From the NCBI GenBank assembly GCA_933822405.4, contig CAKOGP040001136.1:1-31543 (forward strand): a stretch of 31,543 nucleotides of DNA. The letters are read 5' to 3'. The notes below the pieces were generated by a model. The model saw nothing but the letters and a program-made list of their open reading frames with translations. It was not told the origin of the DNA and made no database searches. Shown one piece after another: positions 27,390-31,543 of the stretch (its first letter is position 1; each line of letters opens with the position of its first letter). Both the position numbers and the translations under genes were made by a program. Source of the stretch: Cylindrotheca closterium (lineage: Eukaryota; Bacillariophyta; Bacillariophyceae; Bacillariales; Bacillariaceae).

Positions 27390-29681
27390 ATGAACCAGTC
27401 CTCTGAGGAAAGCGTAAGCAACAGCAGCAGTATTAGTAATATTAATAATACTGCTCCTACAAATGAGGAAAGCACCGGTACAAAGAGGAATAATGAACCT
27501 CGGAGAACCAAGAGAAGCAAACAAGAACACGAGGCTAAGGAAAAGGCTCGTACTGAGCGTGCCAATGTTGTTCGAGACATCCTAAACCGATCCAACGAAG
27601 CAATCACTGGACCGATGCCAGACGTGCATGCTGAACCTCGTGGAACTGGATTTGACCAAGATCGCCGAACCAGCGAGGAGGCAAATATCCAAACTACCAA
27701 TGCACCGGGAGATCAGCTCGATGATGGTAGCACAAACATGGATGGACTCGTGACGGCTTATGCTGTGGAAAGTACTGACGACGACCAAGTCAACTCTTAC
27801 AAAGAAAATGAAGAAGACGAGGAAGACACAGGTAATGAAGAAGACGAGGAAGACACAGGTGGTGGAATCAACTGGGATCGATGCTTACAGAAGAAGGGCG
27901 CTCGAACCTATTGCTGCCTACTTTTTATCTCTGTTGTTACAATTGTCGCTCTTGGAGCATGGCTTTGGACTCGTGACAATTCATCATCATCGGTCGAGTT
28001 TGACTCACCAACAGCAGAAGATTGTGCATCCATCGCCGACGGAGCCTCTATAAAAGGCCAAGAAGCTATGACCGTTCAGCGATATAAACTTGAGCTCGAT
28101 GCGACTCCACTTCTTCCAATGAATCTCAGCATTTCAGCTGACATTATTGAGAAGAAGTTGATGGAGTTGCTCATCCCTGCACTAACTGGATGCAATCGAA
28201 TTGTCCGACACATGCGAAGTCTTCGCCATCTAGAGGGTTCCTTCACGTACCCTATTAGCAATGTGGCAATTAATGCTTTTGGAGTCAAAGAAGAAAAATG
28301 TTTGGATGATTTCAATCTACGGTGTCATCGAGTCAATGTGGCACTTGATATTTTGGTGAAAGATGAGTCAGTAAATGCTGTTGATGTGATTGCAGAACTC
28401 AGTACCTTTTTCGGAGATGGGGTTCTTGCTGCAAAATTTGAATTAACTGGGGTCTATGAAAAAATTAGTCTTACACGTTTGGGATACATTGATTCAGCAA
28501 CACCTACAAACAGAATAGACCAGTCACCCGTGCCTACTACGTTGCCACTTGCAGTTTCAACCACAACCCCGCAGCCTACTCTTGGACCAACAATGAACCC
28601 AACTCCCGCACCAACAGTGACTTGTTTTCAATCAAATAACGAGCTTTCTGATGCAGTTGGGAACTGGTTTCAGTCTTCTCAGTCAAAGGCATCAGTCAAA
28701 AACACATATGGTCCGGTCGGAGACTGGTGTTTTGGTGCAGGCGTGACCAGCATGTATCAACTTTTCAAGGATCGTTCTGCTTTCAACGAAGACATTTCAA
28801 ATTGGGATGTTTCTTCTGTCACCAATATGAGTTACATGTTCTCGATGGCAAAATCCTTCAATCGAGACTTGTCAATCTGGGATGTTTCTTCCGTCACTGA
28901 TATGAATAACATGTTCCTGTATGCAACATCTTTCAATCAAGACTTGTCATCCTGGGATGTTTCTTCTGTCACGGACATGAATCACATGTTATGTTATGCA
29001 ACATCCTTCAATCAAGACTTATCATCATGGGATGTTTCAAAAGTTACCAACATGAGACACATCTTTGGTTCTGCATATTCATTCAATCATGAATTGTCGT
29101 CATGGGATGTTTCTTCTGTAACAAGTATGCATGGAATGTTCTCATTTGCAACATCCTTCAATCAAGACTTGTCGTCCTGGGATGTTTCTTCTGTGACTTC
29201 CATGAATTACATGTTTGATGGGGAAAACTCCTTCAATCAAGACTTGTCGTCTTGGAATGTTTCTTCTGTGACTTCCATGAATTACATGTTCAGCCGCGCA
29301 ACATCCTTCAATCAAGACTTGTCGTCTTGGGATGTTTCTTCTGTGGTTAGCATGTACAGAATGTTCTGGCGTGCAACCTCCGTCAATCAAGATTTGTCAT
29401 CATGGGATGTTTCTTCTGTGAGAAATATGGTTGGAATGTTTGACACAGCGTTATCCTTCAATCAAGACTTGTCACCATGGGATGTTTCTTCGGTCACACA
29501 GATGAATGGAATGTTTGACAGTGCAAACTCCTTTGATCAGAATCTATGTTTGTGGGGCTTGCGCTTGCCAACTGACGCTTTGGCTTCTCAAGCGTTCCGT
29601 GACGCCACCAGCTGCCAATCACAAGCTGATCCAAGTCTCTCTTCAAATCCGCCAGGTCCATTCTGCCACATTTGTAGCTAG
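27390..29681 (+). CDS. BspA-like (DUF285) repeat transmembrane protein 2, 763 residues
   Basis: Paralogue of the gene at 12378 with the same domain order. The charged N-terminus (1-170) begins [14 protein letters not shown] and includes an acidic block from a 27-bp tandem duplication at 27807-27860 (NEEDEEDTG twice). One membrane segment lies at about 171-193. The conserved ectodomain follows (about 205-390; [20 protein letters not shown]). The Pro/Thr stalk is much shorter than in gene 1 (about 391-410). Ten exact 25-residue DUF285 repeats (467-716) and a Cys-containing cap (PGPFCHICS) finish it. Repeats here differ more from one another than in gene 1 (for example [27 protein letters not shown]). 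It shares the type II topology and probable surface role with gene 1. The frame is intact. Confidence 0.9.
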   Translation: MNQSSEESVSNSSSISNINNTAPTNEESTGTKRNNEPRRTKRSKQEHEAKEKARTERANVVRDILNRSNEAITGPMPDVHAEPRGTGFDQDRRTSEEANIQTTNAPGDQLDDGSTNMDGLVTAYAVESTDDDQVNSYKENEEDEEDTGNEEDEEDTGGGINWDRCLQKKGARTYCCLLFISVVTIVALGAWLWTRDNSSSSVEFDSPTAEDCASIADGASIKGQEAMTVQRYKLELDATPLLPMNLSISADIIEKKLMELLIPALTGCNRIVRHMRSLRHLEGSFTYPISNVAINAFGVKEEKCLDDFNLRCHRVNVALDILVKDESVNAVDVIAELSTFFGDGVLAAKFELTGVYEKISLTRLGYIDSATPTNRIDQSPVPTTLPLAVSTTTPQPTLGPTMNPTPAPTVTCFQSNNELSDAVGNWFQSSQSKASVKNTYGPVGDWCFGAGVTSMYQLFKDRSAFNEDISNWDVSSVTNMSYMFSMAKSFNRDLSIWDVSSVTDMNNMFLYATSFNQDLSSWDVSSVTDMNHMLCYATSFNQDLSSWDVSKVTNMRHIFGSAYSFNHELSSWDVSSVTSMHGMFSFATSFNQDLSSWDVSSVTSMNYMFDGENSFNQDLSSWNVSSVTSMNYMFSRATSFNQDLSSWDVSSVVSMYRMFWRATSVNQDLSSWDVSSVRNMVGMFDTALSFNQDLSPWDVSSVTQMNGMFDSANSFDQNLCLWGLRLPTDALASQAFRDATSCQSQADPSLSSNPPGPFCHICS
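28788..29537 (+). repeat. 10 tandem 75-bp DUF285 units
   Basis: Ten in-frame 75-bp units with the core SSWDVSSV. Synonymous and non-synonymous differences between units are more frequent than in the array at 14130-15179, indicating an older or less homogenised array. Confidence 0.88.
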
Positions 29682-29784
29682 TATTACAGTTTACCAAAAA
29701 TACACATATAAAAATGTACACGGTATGGTCTGCAAAGCCATACAGTTCTGTAGGTAATGATACTTGTTGGCCTTCATTCCAAGC

Positions 29785-30628
29785 TCAATGTTGTAGCCTT
29801 CTCTTCTCCACCACCTGAACACTTCCAACCAGTTGTGGGACATTAAGCACCCCAAATTTACCCCTCCCTTGTTGTGGGAGAAGTCATGAGCAACTTCTGT
29901 TGTGTACAGATGCCTCACGTGGTTCAAACTCACCGCTCTACAGTACTTGACCTTTCTAGCCAAATATTATAGCGGCAATCAAATGCCCATAGGGTAGCTT
30001 CCTAACAATTAATGTCTCAGCTATTTGTCTTAACCATGCAGTACAGCCTGAGATGCTTTGCTCCTATTCTGTCTCCGGCTGTTATCCCTGAACTATTATG
30101 GGTGACTCTGGACACTGAGACTGAACATGGGTTTAGCCTTCACATTTGAGAGAAGCACGTCATGAAATTAACATGCAATGCTCCTGGTCTGTACGTCTAT
30201 GATGCTACATCAGTAGATATGTCTAAGCTTGATGAAGCTTTCAACTTTTTACAAAACTGTAGCCGACAACAAAGTATCTTTTGCAAAGAGGGATATTTGT
30301 AAAGCCAAAAAAACAGTATTGCTAAATTGGAGAACCAATAATAATAATAACTGAGACATTAATCGTTAATATGCTACTCTGTGGGCATTTGATTGCCGGT
30401 AAAATATTCGGCTGTAAAGGTCAAGTACTGTGAAGCGGTGAGTCAACAACAAGTTTGAACTATGTGAGGCATCTGGATGAACAGAAGTTGCTCAAGTCTC
30501 CCAAAGAGCGGGTAAAGACTTCTCCTGCGACGTGGCGGGGTGAATTTGGGGCATGTAAGGTCCCGCAAAAAGTTGGTCAGGGTCCAGGGGAGAAAATAGT
30601 CCGCAGACTGTGGCATTGTGCTTTCATG
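29785..30628. repeat. Fold-back inverted duplication (arms 29785-30024 and 30346-30628)
   Basis: The left arm and the reverse complement of the right arm align along their length with substitutions and small indels. Shared landmarks include AATGTCTCAG, GCAATCAAATGCCCA, CAGTACTTGACCTTT, CAGATGCCTCAC, GAGCAACTTCTGT and GCCCCAAATT (CACCCCAAATT in the left arm). About 320 bases of non-repeated sequence lie between the arms. Both arms can encode VQMPH(V/I)VQT in mirrored directions, so they come from the same coding-like source. This looks like a fold-back element or an inverted duplication of a repeat. Confidence 0.75.
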
Positions 30629-30921
30629 GAGCGACAGAAATCTCTGTGTTCCTGACAAAGCAACTGAAGCCACTCTTCCTTGTCCACCAATGACTTGCAA
30701 AGGACTGGTTGACGGCTTGTTAGCATCGGTTGAATTTCCTTAGGCAAGTCATCGGCCCCCATATCAAAATGTGAGTGAATCCCCTCATTGACAGTACTGT
30801 GACGTTCAGGTAGTTGAACGTTATCATTCAAATGTTGAACGTAGTTCCGTACATGTAAAAGCCGATCAAGATCAGCTGTTGTGAGAGGCGAAACGCCCAA
30901 AGATATACAGATCGTTGACAT
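30577..30921 (-). CDS. Unidentified 114-residue ORF, probably repeat-derived
   Basis: The minus-strand frame contains LHVRNYVQHLNDNVQLPE, EGIHSHFDMGADDLPKEI and KSLVDKEEWLQLLCQEHRDF. The composition is protein-like, but I recognise no family. It ends in the right arm of the fold-back duplication. A second frame there continues with NFLRDLTCPKF and IQMPHIVQ, suggesting a frameshifted longer protein. It is most likely the decayed ORF of a repeated element. The start is uncertain. Confidence 0.3.
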   Translation of the reverse strand: MSTICISLGVSPLTTADLDRLLHVRNYVQHLNDNVQLPERHSTVNEGIHSHFDMGADDLPKEIQPMLTSRQPVLCKSLVDKEEWLQLLCQEHRDFCRSMKAQCHSLRTIFSPGP

Positions 30922-31265
30922 CTGATCTTGTCATAATGTTGTTGTTGGAGCGAAGCAACGACAAGGCTATGCGTCCCTCCAAAAGGCCTTGGGACCCAGT
31001 CACCTGCTGAGCCAAGAAGGCCGGCCGAACCAAAGGAGGGATGGTCCTTAGAGGAAACAAAGTAGATGAGCAAACGCCTTGAAGAAGCTGTAGGGTCGCT
31101 GTTTTGATGGAAGGGCCCGTCAATTGCAGGTCCAGCTACACGGAGAAGGCTGCAGTGCGACAGTCCCATTCAGCTGTTGCCAAATCAGTGCAGCAGTCAC
31201 CGCAGCGTGGGCAAGCTGCTGATGTCTCCAAACCCCATAGAACTTTAAATTTACCTGTGCCACAC
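30922..31265. other. Intergenic DNA or decayed 5' part of the preceding ORF
   Basis: Minus-strand frames here (for example GPSIKTATLQLLQG) may be an upstream part of the ORF at 30577-30921, but I could not join them with a convincing intron. No gene is claimed. Confidence 0.3.
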
Positions 31266-31543
31266 ACACTGTGGACGAAAGTTACAGGGGAGCGGGAGTT
31301 TTTACGGGATTATTTACCTGACCCCCGTAACTGCACAAATTTGAATATCGTACCAGTCCACGTCACGGAGCTAGGATATTTACCAGGTTTCATGGATTTT
31401 TACGGGAAATAGCAGAAAAAACAGGGATTTTTCCCGGAATTAAGGAATCTTCCTTGTAAAAATTCCTAAAACCCTGTAACAACAAGTATCCCTGGACTCC
31501 CGTAAAAACCCATGTACCCTGTAAATCAATATTCAAATCATAA
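31266..31543 (-). repeat. MITE-like repeat, right copy of the inverted pair, cut by the window end
   Basis: Reverse complement of 1193-1470 with about three substitutions. It starts ACACTGTGGACGAAAGTTAC and the match continues to the final base, so the repeat probably extends beyond the window. The CACTG-type edge faces the window interior in both copies, as would be expected for two elements inserted in opposite orientation. Confidence 0.8.

Overview
The window looks like nuclear DNA of a eukaryotic alga, most likely a diatom. The evidence is two large transmembrane proteins with BspA-like (DUF285) 25-residue repeats, a CobW-type GTPase whose N-terminus looks like a diatom bipartite plastid-targeting signal, lineage-specific Cys-rich secreted proteins, short GT-AG introns, long single-exon genes, and abundant decayed mobile DNA. 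I cannot fix the species from sequence alone.

Layout. 1-3.5 kb: gene-poor DNA with a MITE-like repeat (1193-1470) and a captured piece of a transketolase gene. 3.5-9.3 kb: two large convergent genes, a transposase-like 1141-residue protein (+) and a 684-residue two-exon protein of unknown function (-). 9.7-15.3 kb: a small lineage-specific gene, a broken CobW copy interrupted by foreign coding fragments, and BspA-like gene 1. 15.6-20.5 kb: the intact CobW/ZNG1-like metallochaperone gene, divergent from two tandem Cys-rich secreted-protein genes. The first of these carries an in-frame TGA exactly where its paralogue has Cys. 20.9-22.4 kb: an unusual cluster of a 31-bp hairpin repeat around a truncated Harbinger-like transposase ORF. 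22.8-29.7 kb: a second, collinear copy of the 9.7-15.3 kb arrangement (paralogue of the small gene, CobW debris, BspA-like gene 2). A TPR-MYND gene and a decayed ABC1-kinase-like fragment lie inside it. 29.7-31.5 kb: a fold-back inverted duplication, then an inverted copy of the repeat from 1193-1470, which runs to the last base of the window.

How the parts relate. The region has been shaped by segmental duplication, tandem-repeat expansion inside genes, and insertion and capture by mobile elements. Probable working host genes are the CobW protein (zinc or other metal delivery, probably plastid), the two BspA-like membrane proteins (probably surface adhesion or recognition), the secreted Cys-rich protein at 19466, the TPR-MYND protein and the two small paralogues. 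The most unusual items are the TGA-for-Cys codon, the hairpin-repeat cluster, and the CobW debris found at the same place upstream of both BspA-like genes.
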